Source: Candidatus Pantoea bituminis (GTDB taxonomy: Bacteria; Pseudomonadota; Gammaproteobacteria; Enterobacterales; Enterobacteriaceae). From it: a stretch of DNA of 64,000 bases. This document shows positions 27,564 through 37,327 of this stretch, one piece after another (within the stretch, counting starts at the first letter, position 1; each line of letters starts with the position of its first letter). The position numbers and the translations under genes were made by a program. Below the pieces are notes generated by a model. The model searched no databases and was not told the origin of the DNA. It worked only from the letters and a program-made list of their open reading frames with translations. Location: positions 2,046,001 through 2,110,000 of the forward strand of contig NZ_JAGTWO010000004.1 in assembly GCF_018842675.1 (NCBI RefSeq), in the 5' to 3' direction.

Positions 27564-28415
27564 TCATTCAACATGCGCTTTTAACAACGTCTCTGCCGCA
27601 AGTTTACCTAACGCGTTAGCGGCAAACGGACTATCCCCGGTGAGTACTTTGCGGTCTTTATGCACCGTGCCTTTTATGTCGTCGTTTATGAGTTTAAGAC
27701 CCAGCGCTTCCAGTTTTTCACCAAAATACCAGGTCAGATGTCCAGGCATGTAACCGATATCCGGCGTTTGCTTGTCAATAGCATCAGGGAAAGCAGCGAT
27801 GGCGTAACCCTGCAATGGGTTATCCCCTTTATCCAGAGAGATAAACGCCGCAGGCCCATGGCAAATTGAAATCAGATGGCGGTCGTTTGCCAGCGTCCAG
27901 CGGATAGCGTCAGCAACTGCCTGGCTTTCAGGCAGACCAATCAAAGCGCCATGTCCACCCGGAATAAATATCCCCGCATAGTCTGAGTGAGGATTGAGTG
28001 CCTTAACCACTTCGCTCAACTTCAGAGGCGAACGAAACAGCGGCAAGCTACGGTTAAGAAATCCCACTACGGCTTCATCCTGTTCTGGCATGGCCCAAAA
28101 CTCAAACTTGACCATTTGCCCTGAGAGGGTAGCAACGTCAAAGTTAAAACCCGCCTGATGCAGGTGATACAAGGGAAGCAGCGTTTCAACCGGATGGTTC
28201 CCGGTTGAAAAGAGCGTATCGTTTTCAAGCGGCAGATACCGCTCATCGGTGCAGATCACCAGAATTTTTTTATTGCCTGCGTAAGGCTTTTCGTACTCGG
28301 TGTCGTTGAGGTCAGATTTAGGCTGCGTAAACTGGCTGAGCGAATACGCTGAAGGAAAATAGGCGTTGTGTTCCGCTTTATCGGGCGTGGGTAATTTGCT
28401 GAGTTCGGCTGACAT
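27564..28415 (-). CDS. hchA: Protein deglycase / chaperone HchA (Hsp31)
   Basis: DJ-1/PfpI superfamily protein of 283 residues, the exact length of E. coli HchA, acting in the cytoplasm on methylglyoxal-glycated substrates and as a holding chaperone. With the start at the second ATG (28415), the catalytic residues fall at Glu77 (GNHPVE), Cys185 and His186 (SICHGPAA), as in E. coli. PGGHGALIGLPESQ and GYMPGHLTWYFGE are also conserved. GGAG lies upstream of the paired ATG codons. It converges with the LysR gene; no regulator specific to it is visible. Confidence 0.95.
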   Translation of the reverse strand: MSAELSKLPTPDKAEHNAYFPSAYSLSQFTQPKSDLNDTEYEKPYAGNKKILVICTDERYLPLENDTLFSTGNHPVETLLPLYHLHQAGFNFDVATLSGQMVKFEFWAMPEQDEAVVGFLNRSLPLFRSPLKLSEVVKALNPHSDYAGIFIPGGHGALIGLPESQAVADAIRWTLANDRHLISICHGPAAFISLDKGDNPLQGYAIAAFPDAIDKQTPDIGYMPGHLTWYFGEKLEALGLKLINDDIKGTVHKDRKVLTGDSPFAANALGKLAAETLLKAHVE

Positions 28416-28630
28416 CATTTTATCTCCATGCTAGTTACGGTTAAGCATAGAACATCGCAGCCGTGCATTTTGAAACCACAAACCATGTTGACGGGCTTAT
28501 GTTTTCTGTGTGCGTTCGCTGTTGCTTGGGTGAGTTAGCTTATCGTGAAGTCAGCAGCAGCCGATGCTGATAAGGCTTACTGAGTGTTCTCGCGTTCATT
28601 AAGCTCATCGGCTGCATTGCGTTTTTGGGG

Positions 28631-28873
28631 TTAGCTTTTGACTTCGACCAGTATCAGCGGGCACTTCTTCACTTTGCATGCCTGCGAATAAGCCAGTGAA
28701 CAGACAGAACAAAGGTCTCTCATTGATTCATATTCATACTCCATGAAATAACGGAACCGTCCGCCGCAAGAGTCCGTTCTCCAAAATCTTTGCGGCTCAA
28801 GAATTTCATCCAACTGCATGAATGTCAGGGCTGATGGGTTATGAAACCCGACTCGTACACGATATGTGGTCAT
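28631..28873 (-). CDS. Small cysteine-rich protein, unknown function
   Basis: An 80-residue protein starting MTTYRVRVGFHNPSALTFMQ. The first part looks like a small alpha/beta fold; the second contains a cysteine cluster, SCGGRF then CSVCSLAYSQACKVKKC, i.e. CxxC, eight residues, C, four residues, C. That spacing could bind zinc or an iron-sulfur centre, but it does not match a motif I can name. The open frame extends to 28894; the start at 28873 is chosen for sequence quality. Lone gene between hchA and yedK. Confidence 0.6.
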   Translation of the reverse strand: MTTYRVRVGFHNPSALTFMQLDEILEPQRFWRTDSCGGRFRYFMEYEYESMRDLCSVCSLAYSQACKVKKCPLILVEVKS

Positions 28874-29138
28874 GACCTGATTATTCCTGCACAACCCCTT
28901 CCCGGCCAGACGGTATTTATTTTCAATGCGATAGCCTTCGCTTATCAGCTCGGCTGATAGCTAATGCTTGTGGAGAGAACCATTCACCGTTAACGGTTGT
29001 TATTGGGCACGGACGGGAATGCGCGTTGAACTGCTGCAGGTAATCAGCACGCTCGGATTATTAGCCACTTTACAGTCGCCTTTTAGCCGCAAAAAAAGGC
29101 GTAATCAGGGTAAATTGCGGTGTCGTTTTGATAGGCAA

Positions 29139-29819
29139 TCAAACCAGGGGATGATCAATCCTTTCTACTAACTCTGCCCCCTGATGTTTAATGCTGCCGA
29201 CGGCTTTATCAACCGGATGCCAGGCAAACGCCTTTTCCGGCAGTGCGGCGTCTTGCGCAATTTCTTCCGCACGTTCAGGCGTTGTTTCAGGGCTTAGCCA
29301 TTCGGCAACGGCATCCGATGAGAGCACCAAGGGCCGGCGATCGTGAATATCGACCATGCCTTTATTGCTGGCCGCCGTAATAATCACAAAGCCTTCATGA
29401 CCATGATCTTTGTCGTAAGGCGCTTTGCCGATGGCCGCAAAGAACAGCGGCTGCTTGTTCTGGTGATAGATAAAATAGGGCTGCTTGTGGCTGGCATCTC
29501 TTTTCCATTCGAACCAACCGTCAGCAGGTACAACAGCGCGTCCATGGTGCCACAGCGGTTTAAACATACGACCACTCGCTGCCGTTTCGCCGCGCGCGTT
29601 GATCAGCGGTTGTTTATGCCACCAATCTGGACCATAACCCCAGTAAACCGGATCCAGATGAAGATGTTCATCTCTTTCATTCAACAGCAAGACTTTAGTG
29701 CCAGGTGCAACGTTAAATCGCCCTATTGGCTGCGGGTCGTAAATGATTTCGTCATCTTTGATCTTTAATGCATCAAAATATTCATTTCTGCTGTTGTACT
29801 GCGCAAAACGTCCACACAT
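29139..29819 (-). CDS. yedK: SRAP-domain abasic-site-shielding protein YedK
   Basis: HMCES/YedK protein of 226 residues that forms a thiazolidine cross-link with abasic sites in single-stranded DNA. The invariant Cys2 (MCGRFAQ) is intact after removal of Met1, and Asn74 (LINARGE), Glu104 (DGWFEWK) and His159 (VDIHDRRP) complete the active site. Much of the sequence is nearly identical to E. coli YedK (IGRFNVAPGTKVLLLNERDE). In E. coli it lies elsewhere in the chromosome; here it is part of the accessory block. A LexA-type operator upstream is not evident. Confidence 0.96.
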   Translation of the reverse strand: MCGRFAQYNSRNEYFDALKIKDDEIIYDPQPIGRFNVAPGTKVLLLNERDEHLHLDPVYWGYGPDWWHKQPLINARGETAASGRMFKPLWHHGRAVVPADGWFEWKRDASHKQPYFIYHQNKQPLFFAAIGKAPYDKDHGHEGFVIITAASNKGMVDIHDRRPLVLSSDAVAEWLSPETTPERAEEIAQDAALPEKAFAWHPVDKAVGSIKHQGAELVERIDHPLV

Positions 29820-29996
29820 GGTGTTTATTCAACGATGTGATTGCTCAATATTCAAAGCATAGCAAAGCAGAAAATGAATTGGCGTTGAGCATAATTTTCA
29901 TGAGGCATTATGCATAACGTCGTCACTGGCTGACGGTGTTAAGCCAGAGAATGCGCAGCGTATCGCGAGCCATACGTTGCAGAACAACGACGCCAT

Positions 29997-30583
29997 CTAT
30001 TTTTGCTGCTGACGGAACCGAGCGACTTTTGCTCGGTTACCGCACAGCGCCATGCTGCACCAGCGGCGGCGATGTGCTTTGGTGCGGTCAAAAAACCAAA
30101 GCGTGCATTCTGGATGTTCACATTCACGCACCAAATTGAAATCCTTTTCTGCGAGCAGTGAAGCAGCAAGATCCGCCATCGGCTCCAGCCACTGAGCGGG
30201 CGTTTGACTGGCATAAATCCGGGTAATTCTCAGCGAACCCTGTTCGTCCGTGACAAGCTTTTTATAACTGTTTGCCACCGCCAAATAACGGTTCAACTCT
30301 TCAGGATGAAGCCGCTCACCATTTTTTTGTGCAATACCAAACGTCTGATCGTTTCGCGCAGTTGGCGCGCTTCCTGCAACAGTGCGCCGGATTCATATTC
30401 GGTTGAGTCGGATAGCCCGTTCAACCCAGCTTGTGTGAACCAGGTTTTAACATCGTCATCTGTTTGGAAAAAATCATGCGGTTGTCCATCGACCTGCGCC
30501 ACTGTATTGATGAAATCAAGCGCAGCATGATCCGCGAGATACCACGGGCCGCTTCTTGAGTGCGTTTGAACAAGAGAAGACAT
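29997..30583 (-). CDS. CGNR zinc-finger / ABATE-domain regulator (frameshift in sequence)
   Basis: A 195-residue protein after correction. The N-terminal ABATE domain begins GPWYLADHAALDFINTVAQ, and the C-terminal zinc-finger has CEHPECTLWFFD then RRRWCSMALCGNRAKV, with four cysteines and the CGNR signature. Members are putative stress-related transcription factors. The frame breaks at seven T (30322-30328 on the plus strand); one more base joins HKKNGERLHPEELNRYLAVA. GAGGTG precedes the chosen start at 30583. It is transcribed divergently from the alpha/beta hydrolase gene 283 bp away, which it might regulate. Confidence 0.84.
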
Positions 30584-30866
30584 TGAACACCTCAAAACTG
30601 TAAAAATCTATCGCCATCGTAACCGATAAAATCCAATTTGAACAGTTACTGCATAGCCTGCTCAACGACTTAACAAATAAAAATAGTGTCTCGATATCTG
30701 CATATGCCATTGATTAGCAATATTTTTATAAAATAATTTATATAAGAATCGCTTTGGCAAACTCCGTAACCCTTAAATTAGCAATTGACTGGTTACAACG
30801 GGCGCGCATACTGAACACCGTAACCACTAAATCTATTTTTAACAGTTACCCTTAAGGAATATAGCC

Positions 30867-31747
30867 ATGACAATGAATCAGCATTTCCCGGTGCGCTATC
30901 AATTTGCCAAAGCCGATGGCGTCCGGGTTTTCTACCGCGAAGCCGGTGAACCTTCTCATCCCACCCTGCTGCTATTACACGGTTTTCCAAGCTCCTCTCA
31001 CCAGTTTCGTGAGTTGATTCCTTTGCTGGCTGATAAGTTTCATCTGATTGCCCCTGATTTGCCCGGTTTCGGTTTAACTGAAGTTCCTCCAGAACGTCAT
31101 TATCACTACAGTTTCGATTCACTTGGCCAAACCTTAACGGACTTTGTTGATGTTCTGGGGCTGGAAAGCTATGCGTTATATGTCTTTGATTACGGTGCAC
31201 CTGCGGGCTTGCGGCTTGCCCTTAATTATCCTGAACGGGTAACGGGTTTCGTTTCGCAAAACGGTAATGCGTATCTGGAAGGGTTAGGTGACGCATGGGC
31301 ACCGGTTCAAGCTTACTGGGCTAATCCCAGTAAGGAGAATCGCCAGGTTGTTCATGACGCCATATTGAACCTGGAAGGCACGCGTTGGCAGTATCTGCAT
31401 GGCGTAACAGAGCCGGAACGCGTCGCGCCGGAAGCGTATTATTTGGATGCTTTGTGGCTTGAGCGTCCCGGCAACAAGGAAATTCAGCTCGATCTGTTTC
31501 TGGATTATGCAAACAATCTGTCACGTTATCCCGATTTTCAGGCTTTCTTCCGTAAAACGCAGTTACCTGCGCTGATTATTTGGGGGAGCACGATCCCTTC
31601 TTTATTCCACCGGGCGCTGAAGCTTACAAGCGTGATAATGCCAATGCGGTGGTTGAGCTGCTGGATACCGGACATTTTGCGCTTGAAACCCATGTTGGTG
31701 TGATTGCCAAACGCATCCGCGACGTGCTTGGCGGTGAACAACGTTGA
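30867..31747 (+). CDS. Alpha/beta hydrolase, epoxide-hydrolase/haloalkane-dehalogenase-like (frameshift in sequence)
   Basis: A 293-residue hydrolase after correction. The oxyanion-hole motif is LLHGFPSSSHQF, and the nucleophile strand reads LYVFDYGAPAGLRLAL, with aspartate in the epoxide-hydrolase position. The catalytic histidine is in LLDTGHFALETH. The frame breaks at five G (31582-31586); one more G gives IIWGEHDPFFIPPGAEAY, the usual acid-residue strand. A ribosome site AAGGA lies upstream of ATG. Divergent from the CGNR regulator. The substrate is unknown; related proteins act on small epoxides or halides. Confidence 0.87.
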
Positions 31748-31758
31748 TCCTTTTTCTG

Positions 31759-31785
31759 AAACTGCCGTGCGCGTCATGGCAGTTT
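31759..31785 (+). terminator. Terminator after the alpha/beta hydrolase gene
   Basis: Stem AAACTGCC / GGCAGTTT with an 11-nt loop, ending in TTTT. Confidence 0.7.
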
Positions 31786-32197
31786 TACCGTTAATAAACC
31801 CAACCGATAAAGCGATAAATGCGCTCAACGCTTTTTGCTCTGTGACCTACCTAGCAAATAATGCAGATTACCCGTTGACCGTTAACACTCAGGTTATAAT
31901 TGGTTGGAAGATTATGAAAACCGTTGCCCTTTCGTTATTAGCGTATTCGATGAGAATCTTTTTTTAAAATGACGCATTAATATTATTTTCAATATGTTTA
32001 ATGTGAAGATTTTTAACAGACGGTGGATAACCATCCTAATAATTACGCTGTTCTTTTTTGCATTGAAAATGCATTGAGCATCAATCCTCAGGCAAAGCAT
32101 TAAAGATGGATATGTGCTGCCTTCACCTGCCAGATGAATATGCGGTGAAATGACAGCAAAATTAAATAGGTAATTCAGCGATCGCTAGAGGTTTACT
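31786..32197 (+). other. 412-bp AT-rich intergenic region
   Basis: Apart from short chance frames nothing is seen. A 17-codon frame at about 31914 (MKTVALSLLAYSMRIFF) starts like a signal peptide but ends at once and has no partner downstream. The promoter of the following lipoprotein gene must lie in the right part. Confidence 0.45.
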
Positions 32198-32554
32198 ATG
32201 ATCCAGCTCCGAATTCCTTTTCTGGTCATTTCACTTTTACTCACCGGTTGTCAGGTTACACCTGATGACGCAAGAAATAAGCCTGCTGCTTTCCAGATGC
32301 ATAGCAATAGATCTTCACAGCAATTAAGCGAGTGTATTTATAATGCCTGGTCAACAACTGCCGTTATTGCTAAAGATGAGACATCTCATATCGAAAAAAC
32401 AGAGCAGGTAATCAGCGTGTATACCTGGGAAGATTCGATGTTTGCTGATATCTATTCAAGAGGAAAAGGGTCTGAAGTGAAATTCTATAAAACCTTTGAA
32501 ATGGGTGATTCCGTGCAGAGCGATCGTCTGTCACTTCTCAAAGCCTGTCTGTAA
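32198..32554 (+). CDS. Small lipoprotein, unknown function
   Basis: A 118-residue protein starting MIQLRIPFLVISLLLTGC: a lipoprotein signal with lipobox LLTGC and acylated Cys18. The mature part is hydrophilic, with SECIYNAWSTTAVIAKDETS and a second cysteine pair position at the very C-terminus (KACL), suggesting a disulfide. GAGG is upstream of ATG. I do not recognise the domain. It stands alone and converges with the GAF-EAL gene across a strong hairpin. Confidence 0.75.
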   Translation: MIQLRIPFLVISLLLTGCQVTPDDARNKPAAFQMHSNRSSQQLSECIYNAWSTTAVIAKDETSHIEKTEQVISVYTWEDSMFADIYSRGKGSEVKFYKTFEMGDSVQSDRLSLLKACL

Positions 32555-32577
32555 TGCGGTGAATGGCTGATACGATT

Positions 32578-32609
32578 CTACGCGCACGGGTACTAACCCG
32601 TGCGCGTAG
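32578..32609. terminator. Perfect 14-bp inverted repeat between converging genes
   Basis: Arms CTACGCGCACGGGT (32578-32591) and ACCCGTGCGCGTAG (32596-32609) are perfectly complementary with a four-base loop. It lies exactly between the ends of the lipoprotein and GAF-EAL genes, so a bidirectional terminator is likely although T tracts are displaced. Confidence 0.65.
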
Positions 32610-32612
32610 CCA

Positions 32613-34383
32613 TTAGGCTCTTTTTTGATAGAGCCAATGTTCCATATCGCTGGCTGGCAGCGGTTTCGAAAAGAAGTAGCCCTGAATTTGGTCGCAACCA
32701 TACTCTTTAAGCAGGCGCAAAGTCGCTTCTGTCTCGACCCCTTCGGCTAATACCGTATAGTCCAGCTCTTTTAACATGCGAATAATGCTTTTGACAATAA
32801 TGTTGGATGGAGCATCATTTCCCAGACGTGTAATTAATGACATATCAATTTTAATGACATCCAACGGAATATCCTGAAGATAACTGATATTGCTATAACC
32901 GGTACCAAAGTCATCCAGTGAAATAATAAAGCCGTAGGATTTGAGCGATTCCAACCCTTTAATAGCGACATCGCTTTCAGTGATCAGCTCATTTTCCAGA
33001 CATTCAATACCAATGAGCGTTCTCGGCAGTTCCGCTGCATCTATTTTTGCTGCTAGCGTGCTGGCAAAATCAGCTTTAGAGAAGTCTTTTTCACTGACGT
33101 TAATCGATACGGGAATCAGCGTATACTCGACGTTCCATTTTTTAATTGATCAATGACCCGACTAATAATCCACTCGGTGAGATCAGAGAGTAGGTTGGTT
33201 TTTTCGCTAATGGAATAAAATCTGCCGGGAATAATTCCCCTCTTTCAGGATGATTCCAGCGAATCAAGGCTTCGAGTCCCACTGTTTTGCCGGTCTTCAG
33301 GCAAACCTTCGGCTGATAAGCAACATACAGGCCCTCGTCCTTTTTCAGCGCCACGGCGAGATCATTCATGATAAGAAAATCATCGGTGTGGCGTGTGTCA
33401 TAAGATTCATCGAAAGACATCGCGCTAATGTCTTGTCCAATGGCTTCATGCAGCGCACTCACTGCCTGACGTAGTATCTCATTGGCACACATCTCAGCGG
33501 GAGTAAACACCGTTTCTCCGGTATAAACCTCCAGTTCAATCGCAATATTTTCGGCCAATTCCGCATTCATACCTTGCAGGAGCTGGCTAACTTTTTCCGC
33601 GTTCAAAGCCCCTTCACTCTCCTGAATGATCGCAAAGCGACCTGGAGCAAACGAATAAAGCTTTTTCCCCGCTTGTAAGTGAAGTCGATCGGCCACCAAC
33701 GAGGCCATCTGCCGGAGCAATTTCTCAACCGGAGCAATGCCTACCGTGCGTGCGAGTTCATAAGAGCGCGGAATATCGATGCAATCGATCAATATCAATC
33801 TAAAGGTATGATGAGGCTGATTGACCACAAGTTGCTGAATATCTCTGATCAGCCGTTGGCGGTTAGGCAAATGCGTCATGAAATCTGCGAAACCGGCATG
33901 GCTCCAGGCATCCAGAAATGACATCACCAGATTTGCCATTAATTTTAGCGTGGTGAGTTTGGCTTCACTGAATTCGTGAGGTTGCACATCTGTGACGCAA
34001 AGCGTTCCCAACGCGGAACCTTCATTATTCATCAGTGAAACGCCCGCATAAAATCGAATATGCGGTTCACCTTCGACAAAAGGATGCGCCGAAAAGCGAG
34101 CATCGAGCAGCGTGTCATGAATGACAAGTTGCCCCTCTCCCTCTATCACATGACGACAAAGAGAATCTTCTCGGGTTGACTGTTTAAGCGCAAAATTGCG
34201 TGCAGCTTTAATATATTGGTTGTCATCATCAATGATGGAAATGAAACTTCCTGAAATGCCTAGCACTTGTCCGGCCAGATGAACAAACTCTTCCAGCACC
34301 AGATCCCTGCTTTCATCAGGTGACATAAGCGCTTTAACCGCTTTGAGACGTCTTTCTTCGTAGCCACTTTGATTACTTTGCAC
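32613..34383 (-). CDS. GAF - degenerate GGDEF - EAL cyclic-di-GMP phosphodiesterase (two frameshifts in sequence)
   Basis: Signalling protein of about 590 residues after correction. The N-terminal GAF domain (about 20-165) has SGSFISIIDDDNQYIKAA and ALGTLCVTD. A GGDEF-like domain follows with NRQRLIRDIQQL, but its signature is SFAPGRFAI, so cyclase activity is unlikely. The C-terminal EAL domain has YQPKVCLKTGKTVGLEALIRW, NVSEKDF, DDFGTGYSNISYL and LAEGVETE, so phosphodiesterase residues are present. Two T runs on the plus strand (33138-33143 and 33199-33204) are each one base short. A GTG at 34383 with GGAGG 5 nt upstream is the best start. It probably lowers cyclic-di-GMP in response to a small-molecule or redox cue. 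Confidence 0.86.
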
Positions 34384-34704
34384 TGAAGCCTCCATCGACT
34401 GCGGGCGAAAAACACAAAAAATTAACGCCAAAAATAGAGGAAGAAAATAGCATCCACTTCTATTAGTTTATGCGCGAAACTGTATCACAGGCTCCGCAAT
34501 TCCTTACTAACATTTACATCTGAATCAAGACGATTCGTATTTCACCCAAGTCAAAAGAATTATAGATCCACTGTCGTCAGGATTTCATTGAAAAAACGCT
34601 TTATGCGCAAAAAAGGTTAAACGATTCAGCCTGCTCCAACCCTCTACATGAAAGGGTATATGCAGCGAGCTAAAAAGAGGTGTACATGCCCTGTCAGCCC
34701 TGTT

Positions 34705-35908
34705 TTATCGAAAGTTTTGCGGCTTTTCCGTTCTGAATCCCAACCCAATCAGCCGGCCGAAAACGAAGCGCAGAAAAGGAAGGCGGCGAATCAGGGTGGG
34801 CATCTTGCTTTTACCCGTGGATTTTCCCTTGTTGCTGCTCATTTTTATCTGCAGAAATTGGGTAGCAACCGTAGGGAACTGCCGCCGCTTCTGTACTTTC
34901 TCCAGATCGCGCAGTTGCACTTCGCCCTTTAGCAACGGCGCGGTTAACGCGTTGGCCGTCGCAACGGCATCCTGAATGGCCAGATTGACACCGACACCAC
35001 CAATGGGCGACATCGCATGTGCCGCATCGCCGATGCAAAGCACGCCGGGCTTCATCCATTTATCAAGCCGGTCAATGCGGATAGAAAGCAGCTTGAGCTG
35101 ATCCCACTCAACGAGTTCATTCATACGCGTTTCGGAAAAAGGGGCGACCGACGCAATGCTCTTTTTAACGCGGGCAGACCCGCCGATTTCAATGCAGTGA
35201 AATGGTCTTTCGGAATGGTATAGCCGCATTGCCAGTTATCGCCGCGATCGATGATGATGAAATTTTGACGCGGGCCTTTGTGTCCCATTTCCCATTTCGG
35301 ATCGCCCTGCTGTTTACGCAAGCTAAACCAAATGACATCGCGTGATGCACCGAATACCCGGCTTGTCAGACCGGTTTTTCTCTGACCGCTGAACGACGTC
35401 CATCGGCGCCAATTACTACGCGTGCACGAATAGCGAACAGCCGATGTTCTGCTGAGGCCTTTACCCCGCAAACCGCCTCTTTTTCATACAGGAAGTCATC
35501 AAACCGGGTCGATTTAAGCAAAGTAAAGCTGGGGAATTGGGCACTTTTCTCTGCCAGAAAATTCAGGAAATCCCACTGTGGCATAAAAGCAATAAAGCGG
35601 CACTTTACCGGCAGACGTGAAAAGTCAGCCATGGTGACTTCTTGCCCCGCCACTTCTGCCTGAAGTTTTTCCGCGCGTTGATGAGGTAACTTAAGCAACG
35701 CTTCAAGTAACCCAAGGTGATGCATGATTTGCAACGTAGAGGGGTGAATGGTGTCGCCGCGAAAGTCGCGCAGGAAATCGGGATGTTTTTCGATCACCAC
35801 AACGCGCAAGCCTGCGCGGGCAAGCAGGTAGCCAAGCATCAAACCTGCCGGGCCAGCGCCGACGATACAACAATCAGAGGAGATGATTTCAGTAGAGGAT
35901 GACTTCAT
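34705..35908 (-). CDS. FAD-dependent aromatic-type monooxygenase (two frameshifts in sequence)
   Basis: Class A flavoprotein monooxygenase of 401 residues after correction. The FAD-binding GxGxxG is CCIVGAGPAGLMLGYLLARA near residue 15, the DG motif is VVIGADGRRSAVR, and the GD motif is VLCIGDAAHAMSPIGGVGVN. RGDTIHPSTLQIMHHLGL fits the PHBH/RebC-like group. T runs at 35162-35166 and 35375-35379 are each one base short. A perfect Fur-type palindrome lies 33 bp upstream of the start, so iron regulation is likely. It is unlike E. coli UbiH/UbiF; hydroxylation of a phenolic compound is plausible given padC next door. Confidence 0.85.
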
Positions 35909-35940
35909 AGCGAATCCTTCATTTTGTATGAAGTCAGTTT

Positions 35941-35957
35941 ATGATAATAATTATCAT
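35941..35957. promoter_or_regulatory. Fur box upstream of the flavin monooxygenase
   Basis: The 17-bp perfect palindrome ATGATAATAATTATCAT contains the exact Fur 6-1-6 core GATAAT-A-ATTATC. It is 33 bp before the monooxygenase start on the minus strand and just after the padC stop, so it most likely controls the monooxygenase. Confidence 0.75.
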
Positions 35958-35978
35958 TTAGACAAGGAGAGAGTCAGC

Positions 35979-36503
35979 TTACTTTCCTTCAAAAAAGTCT
36001 TCCGGCAGCTGACCGGGCGCCATATTAATGACGTCGTCATTATCAGCCCCTTCATTTTTCATATAGGTTACCTGAGCAAATTCAGGAATGATCACATAGG
36101 GGTAAGCCGGTCCTTCATCTCTAAAACGATGCATATCATCAATGAACTCATTCTGATAGCAGATGGTTTTTTCGGGATGTTGCCCTTCTCCGGCTATCCA
36201 TTGCGGAAAGAATATCGTGCCATGCACAATCTTCCTGTTCAGGTCAAACAGCAGACTCACGCATGTGCCTGTGGGTTCGTGCCAGTCAGCTTTAAAAATA
36301 CCCGGTGCAAACTGTACAGCATGCATTTTTTGGTTAGTTACCCACCTGCCACCTACCAAGCCTTGGTGAATTCGATAATCACAAGTGTTGTCATTGCGCG
36401 CATACCATTCATATTTCCAGCCATTATCATAAGTATAAACAAAATGTGTACCAACAAAGTTCGACAAATCATTTGATATAGTTTGATTAGGATCAATAGA
36501 CAT
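35979..36503 (-). CDS. padC: Phenolic acid decarboxylase
   Basis: Cofactor-free decarboxylase of 174 residues that converts ferulic and p-coumaric acid to vinyl phenols in the cytoplasm. Family segments are FVGTHFVYTYDNGWKYEWY, CDYRIHQGLVGGRW, WHEPTGTCVSLLFD, HGTIFFPQW, TICYQNEFIDDM and YVIIPEFAQVTYMKNEGADN, including the active-site tyrosines, arginine (GGRW) and glutamate. The start at 36503 is chosen by the GAGGCG ribosome site; 36515 is possible. No PadR regulator is adjacent, but an inverted repeat lies upstream. The product class suggests contact with plant phenolics. Confidence 0.96.
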   Translation of the reverse strand: MSIDPNQTISNDLSNFVGTHFVYTYDNGWKYEWYARNDNTCDYRIHQGLVGGRWVTNQKMHAVQFAPGIFKADWHEPTGTCVSLLFDLNRKIVHGTIFFPQWIAGEGQHPEKTICYQNEFIDDMHRFRDEGPAYPYVIIPEFAQVTYMKNEGADNDDVINMAPGQLPEDFFEGK

Positions 36504-37327
36504 AGAACGCCTCATTTACGCCAGGTGAAAGGTTATGTTTAGCGCCTGATAGCGCTAACGCCGAGAAATAAAAAGATGCTTTTTATACTGATAGCTGCAT
36601 TACGCATTAACGCAGGCACTGATGTTAAAAACACAATAAATTTCGATCCAGTCAAAAAAACAAGCAACAGTTAGATCAGCATTTATGCATTACTTTATAA
36701 CCGAATAATTTTTAATGGGTATAAATATTCTTAACGTAATAGTTTGTAACTAAATTGATAAGTAGTATTTTAATTATACTTTTTAAACCCACTCTTTGAT
36801 GACGGTTTTATTACAAATAAAATACAAATGTTATTGAAACTTAAAGAAAAAAGTAACTTAAACATAATATCAATGACATTGAAATTTATATAAACCTACT
36901 GGCAAGCGTTAATTCAGCCGTGCCCTTTTCGCCTTTATTTTTGTCAGGTTAATCCCATCAAGTGATACCTCAGGCAGTCTCATTTATGGGGTTCGAACTG
37001 TGACCGTCATTCCAAAATAATTGAAAAACAGCAATAAAATCTGGCCCTGAACATAACTAACAGGACGTATATCGCCGAATAAAATTATAGGTTCACCCTT
37101 GTTAAAATCAGTCTGTTTTAGAAATCATAATAGAACGCCCTGCAATTTCCACATCAAGCTGAAATAAAAAATATTAATCTAACAGAGCGAATTTTATTTG
37201 TAATGCTAACAGATGCAGCTACCCTGTTTAGGGTGTTATTAATAATGAAACCCTTTAATGAATATATTTTCTTCAGGCATAGCATTGCCTGTAGAACCCC
37301 ATGAACCGTATTGCAGGATACCCTTCT
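36504..37327 (+). other. About 820-bp AT-rich intergenic region between padC and aspT
   Basis: No gene is supported on either strand. It holds a 7-bp inverted repeat TTAGCGC / GCGCTAA with a 6-bp spacer (36539-36558), close to the padC start on the minus strand, which could be an operator. The rest is strongly AT-rich and unannotated. Confidence 0.5.

Noticed and set aside
28968..29171. Plus-strand 67-residue frame between the cysteine-rich gene and yedK
   Set aside because: No ribosome site at the start and arginine-rich noise composition; overlaps the yedK end.
31914..31967. 17-codon signal-peptide-like frame
   Set aside because: Ends immediately, no mature part, and no restoration by one base yields a protein.
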